A stretch of DNA of 64,000 nt. Source: Stagnihabitans sp038231395 (GTDB lineage Bacteria > Pseudomonadota > Alphaproteobacteria > Rhodobacterales > Rhodobacteraceae). The stretch is from NCBI GenBank assembly GCA_038231395.1, contig JBBRLL010000003.1, positions 72,509-136,508 on the forward strand, read 5' to 3'. Of this stretch, positions 34,707-43,614 are shown piece by piece (positions within the stretch are counted from its first letter, which is position 1; each line of letters begins with the position of its first letter). The notes under the pieces are model-generated. The model saw only the letters and a list, made by a program, of their open reading frames with translations, was not told where the DNA came from and made no database searches. Made by a program: the position numbers and the translations under genes.

Positions 34707-35927
34707 TCATTGCTGAACGATGATCGCATCAGACCGCAACTCCTCCAGATAGGTTGACGCCAACAAGGTGACCTTCTTGTTGACCAAAGTGTTGCGCACA
34801 TCGTCGCGTGAGGCTGCGACCAAGGATTGTGGGGTGCGGGCGCACAGCATCACCAATTCCGCCGCCCCGTTTGAGGCTGTCAGGATCACACTTTCCCCGG
34901 CGTCCAGACCGGCTATCGGCCCCCGCAAGGCCGGCGGCAATGCGGCCTCTGGCACAGTCTGGCGCTGCAAAGCCTCGACCGGAAGGCCACGGGCGGCGGT
35001 GTTCAGGCCGCCGCAGGTGTTCAGGCTGGCGTGTAGTCTGACAAGATCAGCGCCAACCGGTGGCACAAAGACCGCATAATCCACCAGCGTCACCGATTTC
35101 GCCGGCCCGCTGCTGACGCTGACATCGCGCAGAAAATACAGCGCCTTCGCCCCCGGTTGCGGCAGCAGTTGCGACATCTCACCGGGTTTCAGCGCGGTCA
35201 AAGCCGCAGCCACGTCGGGCGGCAGGGCGGTCACCTCGATCCAGTCCAGCGCCCCCCCGTTGGCAGCCGTGTTCACTTTGGAGAAAAGACTGGCCTCCGT
35301 CGCGAAATCCGCCGCCGATTTCACCTTGTCGCGAATGCGCTGAAGGATGCCTGCCACATCGGTTTTGCCATCATCCACCAGCACGATTTCGGACAGCAAA
35401 AGCCGCAATGCCCCACCCGAGGCGGCACCTGCGGCAATGGCGCGGTCAACCTCGGCATCGGTGACATGGATCTGTCCACCGAATTTGGCGCGCAACGTTT
35501 GACGCCACAGGATCCCGGCTTTGACAAAATCCCGGAAGGTCTGCGGCTCCACCTCAGCTTGCGCGATGGTGTTGAGGAATTCCTCGGTCGTAAGATTGCC
35601 GCGTGCGGCGAATTCATCCATTCCGGCCTTGATATCGTCAGGGCTGATGGTGACGCCAAAATGTTTGGCCGCATCCATCTGCAAACGGTCAGAGATCAGG
35701 CCGTCCATCGCCATCTGCGCCAGATCGCCCTGCTGGTTCAAAACAGTCAGAAAGGCGCGGCGCTGCGCGACCTCGTACCGTGTGATCACTGTGCCGTTGA
35801 CCGTCACGGCCGGGGCGAACAGATCAGATTGTGCCTGAACCGGCGGGGCCAAAGCAGTGGCAAAGCCAAGGAAGGCCAAAGCCATCCCAAACCGCATCAA
35901 AAGTTCCACACTCCGCTTCATCCGCAT
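34707..35927 (-). CDS. surA: SurA-like periplasmic peptidyl-prolyl isomerase/chaperone
   Basis: A 406-residue exported protein with a signal peptide (about 1-33, PPVQAQ). The N-terminal chaperone region (SurA_N) reads VTVNGTVITRYEVAQRRAFL and LISDRLQMDAAKHFGVTISP; a parvulin-like region follows at about 170-275 (LLLSEIVLVDD, GGALDWIEVTALPPDVAAAL). It is expected to help fold outer-membrane beta-barrels such as LptD, encoded 22 bases upstream. The single parvulin-like domain is the usual alphaproteobacterial form. Confidence 0.88.
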   Translation of the reverse strand: MRMKRSVELLMRFGMALAFLGFATALAPPVQAQSDLFAPAVTVNGTVITRYEVAQRRAFLTVLNQQGDLAQMAMDGLISDRLQMDAAKHFGVTISPDDIKAGMDEFAARGNLTTEEFLNTIAQAEVEPQTFRDFVKAGILWRQTLRAKFGGQIHVTDAEVDRAIAAGAASGGALRLLLSEIVLVDDGKTDVAGILQRIRDKVKSAADFATEASLFSKVNTAANGGALDWIEVTALPPDVAAALTALKPGEMSQLLPQPGAKALYFLRDVSVSSGPAKSVTLVDYAVFVPPVGADLVRLHASLNTCGGLNTAARGLPVEALQRQTVPEAALPPALRGPIAGLDAGESVILTASNGAAELVMLCARTPQSLVAASRDDVRNTLVNKKVTLLASTYLEELRSDAIIVQQ

Positions 35928-35949
35928 GTTCCCGTCTTAAACCTTACCG

Positions 35950-38106
35950 TCATTTGCGGCACACCCGCCCCGGCACATTGGCCGAACTGCCGCCAAAGCC
36001 CAAAAGTGCCAGCGACAACCCGAAATCGGTGCTGGCGCGTACGCTCGTCGACGTGGTGTATTGGCGCGAGAGAGAAATATCCACCGAAAGACACTCGTTC
36101 TGGAAGTTGAGGTTCAAGCCGGCTTTTGCCATCTTTGCCGCCACCAGATCATAGCGGGTGGTGACGTTGGCTTTCCAGTACCGTGTCAGATCAAAGGTGC
36201 CGTTTAGCACCATTTCGCGCACGGGCAGGCTACGGTTCTCGGCAGTGTCGGCGCGCAGGTATTCATAACCGCCCGACAGCACCAGTTTTGGTCGGTTCAG
36301 GTTGAAACGCATCTCACCTTTGGTGGCACCATAGGTGTCGTCCAGCAAGGCACGCGCCGTCAGGCTCAGGCCCTGCACACCCGCCAAAGACAGCGCCACC
36401 AGCCAGTCAGAGGATTTGCCCCGCAACCCGGAGGTGGCGCTGAAGGCGTTGGGGTTGGTGGCCCAGAACACGCGCCCCGCCGTCAGGCCCGCTGTCCAGC
36501 CCGATGCAGCAGTGCGCAGATAATTCACCCCGAAGTTAAGCCTGGTCCCACCCTCGAACGCATCGGCACCGGGGTACCGGTTCAACGCGAACAGGTTGCT
36601 TTCGTCAAACTCCACCAGCGCGGAATCCTCATTCGGGATGGCAAGGCTGGGTCGTGGAGCGGTGACCAGTTGCACGACAGGCTCGATCAGCTGGCTGGCA
36701 CCGGACCGGCTCACTTTGACCCAAGGCCAGCGCAATTCGATGCCAGTGGTTCCGGTGCTGCGGACCGGATGACCGGCAAAGACCGCATCCTGGGCGATCG
36801 TGTAGAAGTCGGCGCGCAGATCAGCCTCGGTCGAAACCTCCATCCCGTTGTTCAGGGTCCAGTTGCGCCGCCAATCCCCCTTGAAGGTCAGCCGCGCCAT
36901 ATCTCTGCCATCGGTAATGCCGTCGCCATTGGTGTCCAACGGGTCGGTCGAGGGGCGGTATTGGCTGTGCGTCTGAATTTCAAAGTCGCCCTCGCCACCC
37001 AGCAGGGCTGGCAGAAAGCGGCGGTGAAACTCCATGTCCGTCAGGAACGACGGCTGGGTCGAATTGCTTTCGCCGGCCCGGATCCACCGCAAGCCAAGCG
37101 CCGAAGCCGAGAAATACAGGTTGCGCTGCACCTTGGTGACATCGACGCGAGAGTTCAGAAGGTCCGCATTGGAGATGGCATAGTCTGACAGATAGGCGGA
37201 ATCGCTGGCGGTCAGGGCATGCAGGCCAAGGTGAAAGCCGTGGCCCAGATCGAAACTGCCGGTTGCTTCCAGATAGCCGCGCAGGTCGGCAGCCGTGATA
37301 GTGTCATGGGTCAGCGCCCCTTCCACCTCCAGCGTGCCATGGGCAAAGGCCTGCCGGTAGCGCAGGTCCAGCGTCTGATCGTCGCGGTTGGTGAAATAGG
37401 GGGTGATCAGCAGATCGCGGCTGGGTCCAAGGGTGATGAAATACGGAAGCTTAAGCCCGGTTCCAAGCAAGGAGGTGGAGCGCAGCTTGGGGATCAGCAG
37501 GCCGGTCGCGCGTGACAGCGTGGGGTCCGGCACCCGCAACACAGGGATATAAAGCACCGGCACGTTGGCAAACCGCAAAGTGGCGTCCGAAAACCAGATT
37601 TGCTGGGCCAGTGCGTCATGCACCACTTCGCGCGCCCTGATCTCCCACAGGGGCGTGGTCGAGCCCTGGCAGATCGTGCAGCCCGACGCCACAACCCGAC
37701 GCATCGCCGTATAGCGCCCGCCATCCGTGCGCAAAACCTGAGCAGCCGCCAGTTGCAGCCGTTGGTTCATCACCACCCGGGCCGAGGTCAACAGCCCCTC
37801 GGTCAAGTCCGCCGACAGGTCCGCCTGATCAGCCAGAACCACGACCTTGCTGCCATCCTCCACCCTGATCGGCCCGGTGATCGTCAGCCGGTCGGCGGCA
37901 CGGTCATAGATGACGGCGCTGGCCGTCAGGTGGCGGTTTTGAAAGAACACCTCGACATGACCCTTGGCCACAAGAACTGTCGGGGATTGCAGGGCAACGC
38001 TGTCGGCCACCAATGTCGTGTGGTCAGTTGGCCCGCCCGCGGCTGGCACGGCTTCGGCCCGCACCATCCAGGGCATCATCAGCAAGATAAGGATAAGCCA
38101 GCGCAT
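35950..38106 (-). CDS. lptD: LPS-assembly protein LptD
   Basis: An outer-membrane barrel of 718 residues that inserts LPS into the outer leaflet. It has a signal peptide (1-17), an N-terminal LptA/OstA-like domain (VADSVALQSPTVLVAKGHVE, DRLTITGPIRV, ADQADLSADLTEGLLTSARV), a Cys pair ASGCTICQGS near 140, then FSDATLRFANVPVLYIPVLR, the typical start of the LptD core, and many amphipathic strands to the C-terminus with late Cys residues. Its ATG overlaps the lptG stop (TGATG). The lptF-lptG-lptD-surA-pdxA order is standard in Rhodobacterales. Confidence 0.94.
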   Translation of the reverse strand: MRWLILILLMMPWMVRAEAVPAAGGPTDHTTLVADSVALQSPTVLVAKGHVEVFFQNRHLTASAVIYDRAADRLTITGPIRVEDGSKVVVLADQADLSADLTEGLLTSARVVMNQRLQLAAAQVLRTDGGRYTAMRRVVASGCTICQGSTTPLWEIRAREVVHDALAQQIWFSDATLRFANVPVLYIPVLRVPDPTLSRATGLLIPKLRSTSLLGTGLKLPYFITLGPSRDLLITPYFTNRDDQTLDLRYRQAFAHGTLEVEGALTHDTITAADLRGYLEATGSFDLGHGFHLGLHALTASDSAYLSDYAISNADLLNSRVDVTKVQRNLYFSASALGLRWIRAGESNSTQPSFLTDMEFHRRFLPALLGGEGDFEIQTHSQYRPSTDPLDTNGDGITDGRDMARLTFKGDWRRNWTLNNGMEVSTEADLRADFYTIAQDAVFAGHPVRSTGTTGIELRWPWVKVSRSGASQLIEPVVQLVTAPRPSLAIPNEDSALVEFDESNLFALNRYPGADAFEGGTRLNFGVNYLRTAASGWTAGLTAGRVFWATNPNAFSATSGLRGKSSDWLVALSLAGVQGLSLTARALLDDTYGATKGEMRFNLNRPKLVLSGGYEYLRADTAENRSLPVREMVLNGTFDLTRYWKANVTTRYDLVAAKMAKAGLNLNFQNECLSVDISLSRQYTTSTSVRASTDFGLSLALLGFGGSSANVPGRVCRK

Positions 38107-39212
38107 CAGCCGTCCTCTACATGCAACAACAACCCAAGCGCCAGCATGGTTGCGGCGAGCGGCGGAATCCAGGCGGCCAGATCGACCGGAATTTGGCCGT
38201 TCTCGCCCAATATCTGGCCAAAGTTGCGCAGAAAGAACACCGCAAAACCGCAGAGCAGCGCCAGCAGGACCAAAGTTCCGGTCTTGGTCATCCGCCCGGG
38301 CCGCATCGTGAACCCGGCCGCAATCAACACCATCGCGCCAAACAACAAGGGCTGTGCCAGTTCAATCTTGAACCAGACCTGATGGCTGCGGGCCGAAAAG
38401 CCTGCGCGTTGCAATTGCGCGATATAGGCGGGCAGCGCCCAGAAACCGATGGCGCTTGGCGTGCCGAAACTGTCGTGGATGCGGTCGCGCGTCAACTCGG
38501 TCCCCAGCAAATACCCCTCTGGCAAGGCGCTGACATGGCGTTCAGGGTTGGCCTCGGTCAAAGGCCAGACCTTGGCGTCCTTCAGCGCCCAGTTGCCGGG
38601 GTTCAGCGTCGCTTCTTCAGCCTCGATCCGCTGCAACGGCGTGCCCGCAGGGTCAAATGTCAGGAAGCTGACCTGATAAAGTGCTGTGCCGTCCAGATTG
38701 GCGCGCTTGGCGGCGATGACGGTTTGCCCGGCCTCTGACCCTTGGCGCAGCCAAAGCCCTGCACCAGAGCCGGTGGCAGAGATGGTCAGAACCGTGCCGC
38801 CCCGCGCATGGCCGGCCGACAAAGTATCGTAGTGGCGCGAGGTGGCGGCGACCATCGGATCCAGCACAGCCACCGCAAACACCCCGATCATAAAGGCCGT
38901 CAGCACCGGCCCCGCCAGAAATGACAACCCTGACCGCCCCGCAGCCCGCACCACCACCAGCTCTGATGACCGTGCAAGGCCGACGAACAGGGCAATCGCG
39001 GACAGGATCATGATCAACGGCATGATCCGGTAAATCGTGGCCGGCACGTTGTAAAGCGCCAACTGGAACGCTTCGGTCATGCTCAGGCCCGGGTTGGCAA
39101 ACCGGCGGATCTCGTCGATCAGGTCGATCATCAGCATCAGCGCAAAGAAGCCGAAAAACACTTGAAGGAACAGCTTCAAAAAACGCCGGGCGATGTAGAA
39201 GTGCAGGATCAT
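38106..39212 (-). CDS. lptG: LPS export ABC transporter permease LptG
   Basis: A 368-residue inner-membrane YjgP/YjgQ-family permease: N-terminal ILHFYIARRFLKLFLQVF helix, ELVVVRAAGRSGLSFLAGP (coupling helix), a periplasmic jellyroll domain of about 150 residues and three C-terminal helices (LLFGAMVLIAAGFTMRPGR). With LptF and LptB it pulls LPS out of the inner membrane. The ATG at 39212 overlaps the lptF stop by four bases; the frame upstream to 39446 lies over lptF. Confidence 0.93.
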   Translation of the reverse strand: MILHFYIARRFLKLFLQVFFGFFALMLMIDLIDEIRRFANPGLSMTEAFQLALYNVPATIYRIMPLIMILSAIALFVGLARSSELVVVRAAGRSGLSFLAGPVLTAFMIGVFAVAVLDPMVAATSRHYDTLSAGHARGGTVLTISATGSGAGLWLRQGSEAGQTVIAAKRANLDGTALYQVSFLTFDPAGTPLQRIEAEEATLNPGNWALKDAKVWPLTEANPERHVSALPEGYLLGTELTRDRIHDSFGTPSAIGFWALPAYIAQLQRAGFSARSHQVWFKIELAQPLLFGAMVLIAAGFTMRPGRMTKTGTLVLLALLCGFAVFFLRNFGQILGENGQIPVDLAAWIPPLAATMLALGLLLHVEDG

Positions 39213-40378
39213 GCAGCCGCTCCCATCGGTCCGGGTGAGGCCGAAGCGCGTTGAATGTTGGACCTGGACCTTCCGGCCCACCACAACAGCCCGTAAGCCA
39301 TGGCCAGCCCAACCGCCGGGGCCAGATAGGCCAGCACCCACCGTTGCGCCCATCCGGCGGTGCCACGTTCGGCCAGATTGGCGGTGTTGGTCGACAATCC
39401 CTGCACGACGATCAGCAATGCCACGGCCATGGCAATCTGACGCCACAGCCCAAACCGGCTGAACCCGCCAACCAGCAAAGACGCAAATCCCACCAGCGTC
39501 ACCGCCACCGCCAGCAAGGGTTCGGCAAACCGGTTGTGGCCTTCATAGCGCAGCCGACCCTGCGACTCGCCCGTCTCAACCGCCAAGGCTTCGGTGGGCC
39601 ATAAAAGCTCCGCCGTCGAAAGTTCGGCCATAGACCGGTTCGGGCGCACGGCTGCCGTCAGCATCGCACCAAGGTCAAAGGTGAAATCGACAAAGCGCGT
39701 CACCGACAAAAGATGGCTGTCGCCATTCAGAACCTGCGCCATCCCGTCAAACATGATCAACTTTGGCCCGGCATCACCGCGCACAAACAGCGCCCTTTTG
39801 GCGGTGTAGATCGTGCTGACGCCTTGCGTGCGGTCATCAGCCAGAAACAGGTCCAGGAGCTCTCCCTTCGGCGAGATATCGTGAAGATAAACGGTGACAT
39901 CGCTGGAAGGATGCGCAAACTGCCCGGGCGTCAGATAGCGCGCTGTGATGTTTTCCGACATGGTGGCGCGGGCTGACACCAAAGCCGCCCGGCTGGCCGG
40001 CACCAGAACATGCCCCATGACGGACATCATCAGCCCGACGATAACGCCGAAATACAAAACCGGACGCGCCAGCCGGTAGTTGGAAAACCCGGTGGCCTGC
40101 ATGACGACCAGTTCGCTTTCCAGGATCAACCGGTTGGTGCCATAGACCGTGGCCACAAAGGCCGCGATCGGCAGCACCAGTTTGATCACAGAGGGCAGCG
40201 TCAGCAATGAGAACTCCAGAAACACCAGCGCGGACTGACCGTCGCTGATCAACTGGTCAAACAGGTCCACCGCCTTGTTGATCCAGTAAACCCCGACCAG
40301 AACAAGCGCGAAAAACCCAAAGAGTTGCAGGAATTGCGACAGAAGATAGCGGTCAATCCGGGGCAACGTGGCGTCCAT
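39209..40378 (-). CDS. lptF: LPS export ABC transporter permease LptF
   Basis: A 389-residue partner permease to LptG with the same fold: IDRYLLSQFLQLFGFFALVL opening helix, SELVVMQATGFSNYRLARPV coupling helix, periplasmic domain (LTPGQFAHPSSDVTVYLHDI) and C-terminal helices. The ATG at 40378 is the family start; the 80 codons of open frame upstream overlap the divergent promoter region and pepA. It leads the lptFG-lptD-surA-pdxA operon. The ATPase LptB lies elsewhere. Confidence 0.93.
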   Translation of the reverse strand: MDATLPRIDRYLLSQFLQLFGFFALVLVGVYWINKAVDLFDQLISDGQSALVFLEFSLLTLPSVIKLVLPIAAFVATVYGTNRLILESELVVMQATGFSNYRLARPVLYFGVIVGLMMSVMGHVLVPASRAALVSARATMSENITARYLTPGQFAHPSSDVTVYLHDISPKGELLDLFLADDRTQGVSTIYTAKRALFVRGDAGPKLIMFDGMAQVLNGDSHLLSVTRFVDFTFDLGAMLTAAVRPNRSMAELSTAELLWPTEALAVETGESQGRLRYEGHNRFAEPLLAVAVTLVGFASLLVGGFSRFGLWRQIAMAVALLIVVQGLSTNTANLAERGTAGWAQRWVLAYLAPAVGLAMAYGLLWWAGRSRSNIQRASASPGPMGAAA

Positions 40379-40558
40379 TCTGGTGTCATCGGCCCGTGTT
40401 CCATGGCCTTGATTAAACGGCCTCGCGTGAACGGACCTTTCGCAACGCGGCGACCCTAGACCGAAAGCCGGACGGGGAAAACTCATATCTGGCCATTCCC
40501 CGATCGCGGGGCTAGCGTCACCCGAAATCCGCCACTGGCCACAACCCGGAGCTTTCGC

Positions 40559-42031
40559 ATGACCGACGTCCTTTCGCCCCATCTGCTGCCCTTTGATGCC
40601 GAGGCTTTGGCCCTGCATGTCGGACGCATTGTCCTTTTGGTTGATGGCACAGCCCCGTCAGGTGTGGCGGCGCGCCGGGTTGACCGGCTGACCCGTGGGG
40701 CGGTCAAGCGCCTGATGGCCAGCGAGGGGTGGGCCAAGGTCAAACCCGGTGAGGCGATGGACTTGGCCTATCCCGCCGGTCTTGCCGCCGAGGCCGTGCA
40801 GGTTGTGCGCCTGCCGCGCCGCGCCGAGGTTGCCGATGCCCGAAAAGCGGGCGGCATGATCGCCAAAGCACGAGGCACGGCACCGGTCCTTGTGCTGGCC
40901 GAGAGTCATCCGCGCCAGAACGACCTGATCTTCGGGCTTGTGGTGCGGACCTATGACTTTGACCTTTATAAATCCGCTGAGAAGAAAGCGCGGGGACCGG
41001 TCAGCCTGATGGTGGCCGATGTGGCGGCGGCCACGGCGGCTTTGGCCACGGCCAGTGCTTTGGCGCAGGGGATTTTCTTCACCCGCGATCTGGTCAACGA
41101 GCCGGCCAACGTGCTGACCACGATGGAATTTGCCCATCGTCTGACCGGCTTGCGCGAGCTTGGCGTGCAGGTCGAGGTGCTGGAAGAGGCAGACCTGTCG
41201 CGACTAGGCATGAACCTTTTGTTGGGCGTGGGTGTGGGCTCGGAATGCCCAACCAAACTCGTGGTGATGCACTGGAAAGGCGGGGCCGAGGGCGAAGCGC
41301 CCTTTGCTCTGGTTGGCAAGGGCGTGTGCTTTGACACGGGCGGGATATCCATCAAAGGTGCTGGCGGGATGGAAGAAATGACGATGGACATGGGCGGGGC
41401 AGGGGTGGTGGCCGGGGTGATGAAAACTCTGGCCCTGCGCGGGGCCCGCGCCAACGTCGTGGGTCTGGTGGGACTGGTGGAGAACATGCCGGACGGTCGG
41501 GCGATGCGTCCGGGCGACATCGTGACGTCGATGAAAGGTGACACGGTCGAAGTGATCAATACCGATGCCGAGGGGCGTTTGGTGCTGGCCGACGTGCTGT
41601 GGTACGCGCAGGAAAAGTTCGCACCCAAGGGGATCATCAACCTCGCCACCCTGACCGGTGCGATCATCGTGGCCCTGGGCGCGGAACATGCCGGGGTGTT
41701 TTCCAACGACGACGCCTTGTGCAACGGGTTCCTGAAGGCCGCGAAGACCGAAGGCGAGGGTGCGTGGCGGATGCCGATGGGGGCAGCCTATGACGAAAAG
41801 CTGAAATCCCGGCTGGCAGACATGATGAATGTGGGTGGCCGCGATGGCGGTGCGATCATCGCGGCACAGTTCATCAAACGGTTCATCAAAGACGGGATGC
41901 CTTGGGTCCACCTGGACATTGCTGGCGTCACCCTGGCGAAGGGCGACACCGCGCTTGCGCCCAAAGGGGCGACCGGGTGGGGGGTGCTGGCCCTGAACCG
42001 TTTGATCGCCGAGATGTTCGAGGGCAAATGA
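40559..42031 (+). CDS. pepA: Leucyl (cytosol) aminopeptidase, M17
   Basis: A 490-residue M17 metallopeptidase. The C-terminal catalytic domain carries GKGVCFDTGGISIKGAGGME (metal Lys and Asp ligands) and the M17 signature NTDAEGRLVLADVL, then LTGAIIVALGAEHAGVFSND. It removes N-terminal residues from peptides in the cytoplasm; in some bacteria PepA also binds DNA. Start at ATG 40559, with AACCCGGAGC upstream. Its stop overlaps the ATG of a 37-residue frame that in turn overlaps holC, and pepA-holC adjacency is common in proteobacteria. Confidence 0.95.
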   Translation: MTDVLSPHLLPFDAEALALHVGRIVLLVDGTAPSGVAARRVDRLTRGAVKRLMASEGWAKVKPGEAMDLAYPAGLAAEAVQVVRLPRRAEVADARKAGGMIAKARGTAPVLVLAESHPRQNDLIFGLVVRTYDFDLYKSAEKKARGPVSLMVADVAAATAALATASALAQGIFFTRDLVNEPANVLTTMEFAHRLTGLRELGVQVEVLEEADLSRLGMNLLLGVGVGSECPTKLVVMHWKGGAEGEAPFALVGKGVCFDTGGISIKGAGGMEEMTMDMGGAGVVAGVMKTLALRGARANVVGLVGLVENMPDGRAMRPGDIVTSMKGDTVEVINTDAEGRLVLADVLWYAQEKFAPKGIINLATLTGAIIVALGAEHAGVFSNDDALCNGFLKAAKTEGEGAWRMPMGAAYDEKLKSRLADMMNVGGRDGGAIIAAQFIKRFIKDGMPWVHLDIAGVTLAKGDTALAPKGATGWGVLALNRLIAEMFEGK

Positions 42032-42141
42032 AGGTGAAGTTGGCGGCGGCCGTGGTAGGGCAGGTTGCGCGCGACGAAGTTGCGCGGGACAAAGTTGCGG
42101 GCGAGGCGAAAACTGTGGCGGCGAAAGCGTGGTTGCAATGA
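42028..42141 (+). CDS. 37-residue frame bridging pepA and holC
   Basis: An open frame with ATG overlapping the pepA stop and TGA overlapping the holC ATG, both four-base ATGA junctions. It reads MKVKLAAAVV followed by VARDEVARDKVAGE, which comes from a 15-bp tandem repeat (42064-42108), and ends AWLQ. It resembles nothing known and could simply be a spacer kept translatable so that ribosomes pass from pepA to holC. Translation is likely, function doubtful. Confidence 0.4.
   Translation: MKVKLAAAVVGQVARDEVARDKVAGEAKTVAAKAWLQ
42064..42108. repeat. 15-bp tandem repeat, three degenerate copies
   Basis: gttgcgcgcgacgaa, gttgcgcgggacaaa and gttgcgggcgaggcg follow one another in frame in the pepA-holC spacer. 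Confidence 0.85.
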
Positions 42142-42605
42142 CGGCGACTGCGGTTTTCTATCACCTGATCCGCGCCTCGTTGGATGACACGGTGTTGACC
42201 ACGGTGTCGCGGGCCTTGGGCGCGGGATGGCGGGTGATGATCCGGGCACCCTTGCCGGGGCTGCTGGAGCATCTGGACACCAAACTGTGGCTGGGGCCGG
42301 AGGACAGTTTTCTGGCCCATGGCTTGCAAGACGGGATGAGAGACGCGTCTCAACCGGTGCTTCTGGGGTCAGGGCCGATCACCAACAGCGCCAGGGGGCT
42401 GATGCTGCTGGCCGGGGCGCAGGCTGCGCGCGATGAGGTGACGGGACTGGAGCGGCTGTGGGTGCTTTTCGACGGCGCCGACCCTGAGGCAGTTGCGGTG
42501 GCCCGGAAGAGGTGGACGGAGTTCACCGGCTGGGGTCTGGCGGCGCAATACTGGAGCGATGAGGGTGGGACTTGGGTGAAAAAGACCGAACGTCCGGCGG
42601 GTTGA
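42138..42605 (+). CDS. holC: DNA polymerase III subunit chi
   Basis: A 155-residue chi subunit of the clamp-loader complex, which links the polymerase III holoenzyme to SSB. It shows the family's TAVFYHLIRASLDDTVLTTV, LWLGPEDSFLAHG and LWVLFDGADPEAVAVARKRW segments. The ATG at 42138 lies in the ATGA overlap with the preceding 37-residue frame; a GTG at 42129 is a less likely alternative. Confidence 0.92.
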   Translation: MTATAVFYHLIRASLDDTVLTTVSRALGAGWRVMIRAPLPGLLEHLDTKLWLGPEDSFLAHGLQDGMRDASQPVLLGSGPITNSARGLMLLAGAQAARDEVTGLERLWVLFDGADPEAVAVARKRWTEFTGWGLAAQYWSDEGGTWVKKTERPAG

Positions 42606-42639
42606 CGCGCCCTTCGGGACTTGCCCCTGCGGGAGCGGG

Positions 42640-42661
42640 GTGCCGCGATAAATCGCGGCAC
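42640..42661. terminator. Palindromic hairpin downstream of holC
   Basis: gtgccgcga, taaa, tcgcggcac: a perfect 9-bp stem with a 4-base loop, 35 bases after the holC stop. No T-run follows, so it is either a weak terminator for pepA-holC or a processing signal. Confidence 0.5.
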
Positions 42662-42811
42662 AACGTGAGTCCGGGTCTTGCGGTTTGCGCGCTGATTGGG
42701 AGGGCTTTTGAATGACGTTTTGATTTCGCGGGGCTGAGGGGGGGTCAGGGCACTTTTCGTCGCGTCTTTGGCGTGGCTTTCAGGGTTCGAACTCTCGCCC
42801 CATATTGCCCG

Positions 42812-43453
42812 CTATCCCCGCAAGGCCTTGGCTTCAGCGGCCAGCGTCCTGATCATCGCCCAATCGCCCTTGGCAAGCGCATCTTTTGGGGCGACCCAGC
42901 TGCCACCAACGCACAGGATGTTGGGCAGGCTAAGATAGTCTCTGGCGTTTTTCAGCGAGATGCCGCCGGTCGGGCAGAATTTGACCTGAGGAATCGGCGA
43001 GCCTATGGATTTGAGGTAGGCAGCACCGCCGGCTTGTTCGGCCGGGAAGAACTTTTGTACGGTGTAGCCCTTTTCCAGCAGCGCCATGATCTCGGACGCG
43101 GTGGCCGCACCGGGCAGCAGCGGCAGGTCGTATTCGGCGCAGGCATCCAACAAACGCTCCGTCGCGCCCGGGCTGACGCCAAACTTGGCACCGGCGGCTT
43201 TGGCGGCTTTGACGTCCGCCGGGGTCAGCAGGGTGCCCGCGCCCACCACACCGCCTTCAACCTCTGCCATGGCGCGGATCGCGTCGAGGGCCACTGGAGT
43301 GCGCAGGGTCACTTCAAGCGCTGGCAGGCCACCTGCGACCAAAGCTTCGGCCAGTTTGCGCGCGTAGGCAAGGTCATCGACCACGATCACCGGGACCACG
43401 GGGGCGAGGCGGCAAATCTCGGCAGCTCGGCTGGATTGTTCGGCGGGGGTCAT
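42812..43453 (-). CDS. eda: 2-dehydro-3-deoxy-phosphogluconate (KDPG) aldolase
   Basis: A class I aldolase of 213 residues, splitting KDPG into pyruvate and glyceraldehyde-3-phosphate in the Entner-Doudoroff pathway. Motifs: LEVTLRTPVALDAIRAMAE (Glu of the active site and Arg), GAGTLLTPADVKAAKAAGA, FPAEQAGGAAYLKSIGSP and KFCPTGGISLKNARDYLSLP. The Schiff-base lysine region is FFPAEQ. It follows edd on the same strand after a 161-base spacer containing a 14-bp tandem repeat. Confidence 0.95.
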   Translation of the reverse strand: MTPAEQSSRAAEICRLAPVVPVIVVDDLAYARKLAEALVAGGLPALEVTLRTPVALDAIRAMAEVEGGVVGAGTLLTPADVKAAKAAGAKFGVSPGATERLLDACAEYDLPLLPGAATASEIMALLEKGYTVQKFFPAEQAGGAAYLKSIGSPIPQVKFCPTGGISLKNARDYLSLPNILCVGGSWVAPKDALAKGDWAMIRTLAAEAKALRG

Positions 43454-43528
43454 GGGGTGGGGATCCTGTCAACGGGTCAAGGGTGGGGCGTTGCGGCCCC
43501 GAGGTGAGAGTATTTGGCCGGAGTTTTT

Positions 43529-43563
43529 GGCCGGGAGTGTAGGGCCGGGAGTGTAGGGCCGGA
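43529..43563. repeat. 14-bp tandem repeat in the edd-eda spacer
   Basis: ggccgggagtgtag at 43529 and 43543, then a partial copy ggccgga at 43557-43563; a related ggccggagtttt precedes them at 43516. Confidence 0.85.
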
Positions 43564-43614
43564 AGCGTTTGGACAAGAACGTCAAGTGTAGAACAGTTCT
43601 GCCACAGCCAGCTT

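Noticed and set aside
42783..42792. GGTTCGAAC-like T-loop suggesting a tRNA
   Set aside because: No complementary T stem, acceptor stem or anticodon arm can be formed around it; not a tRNA.
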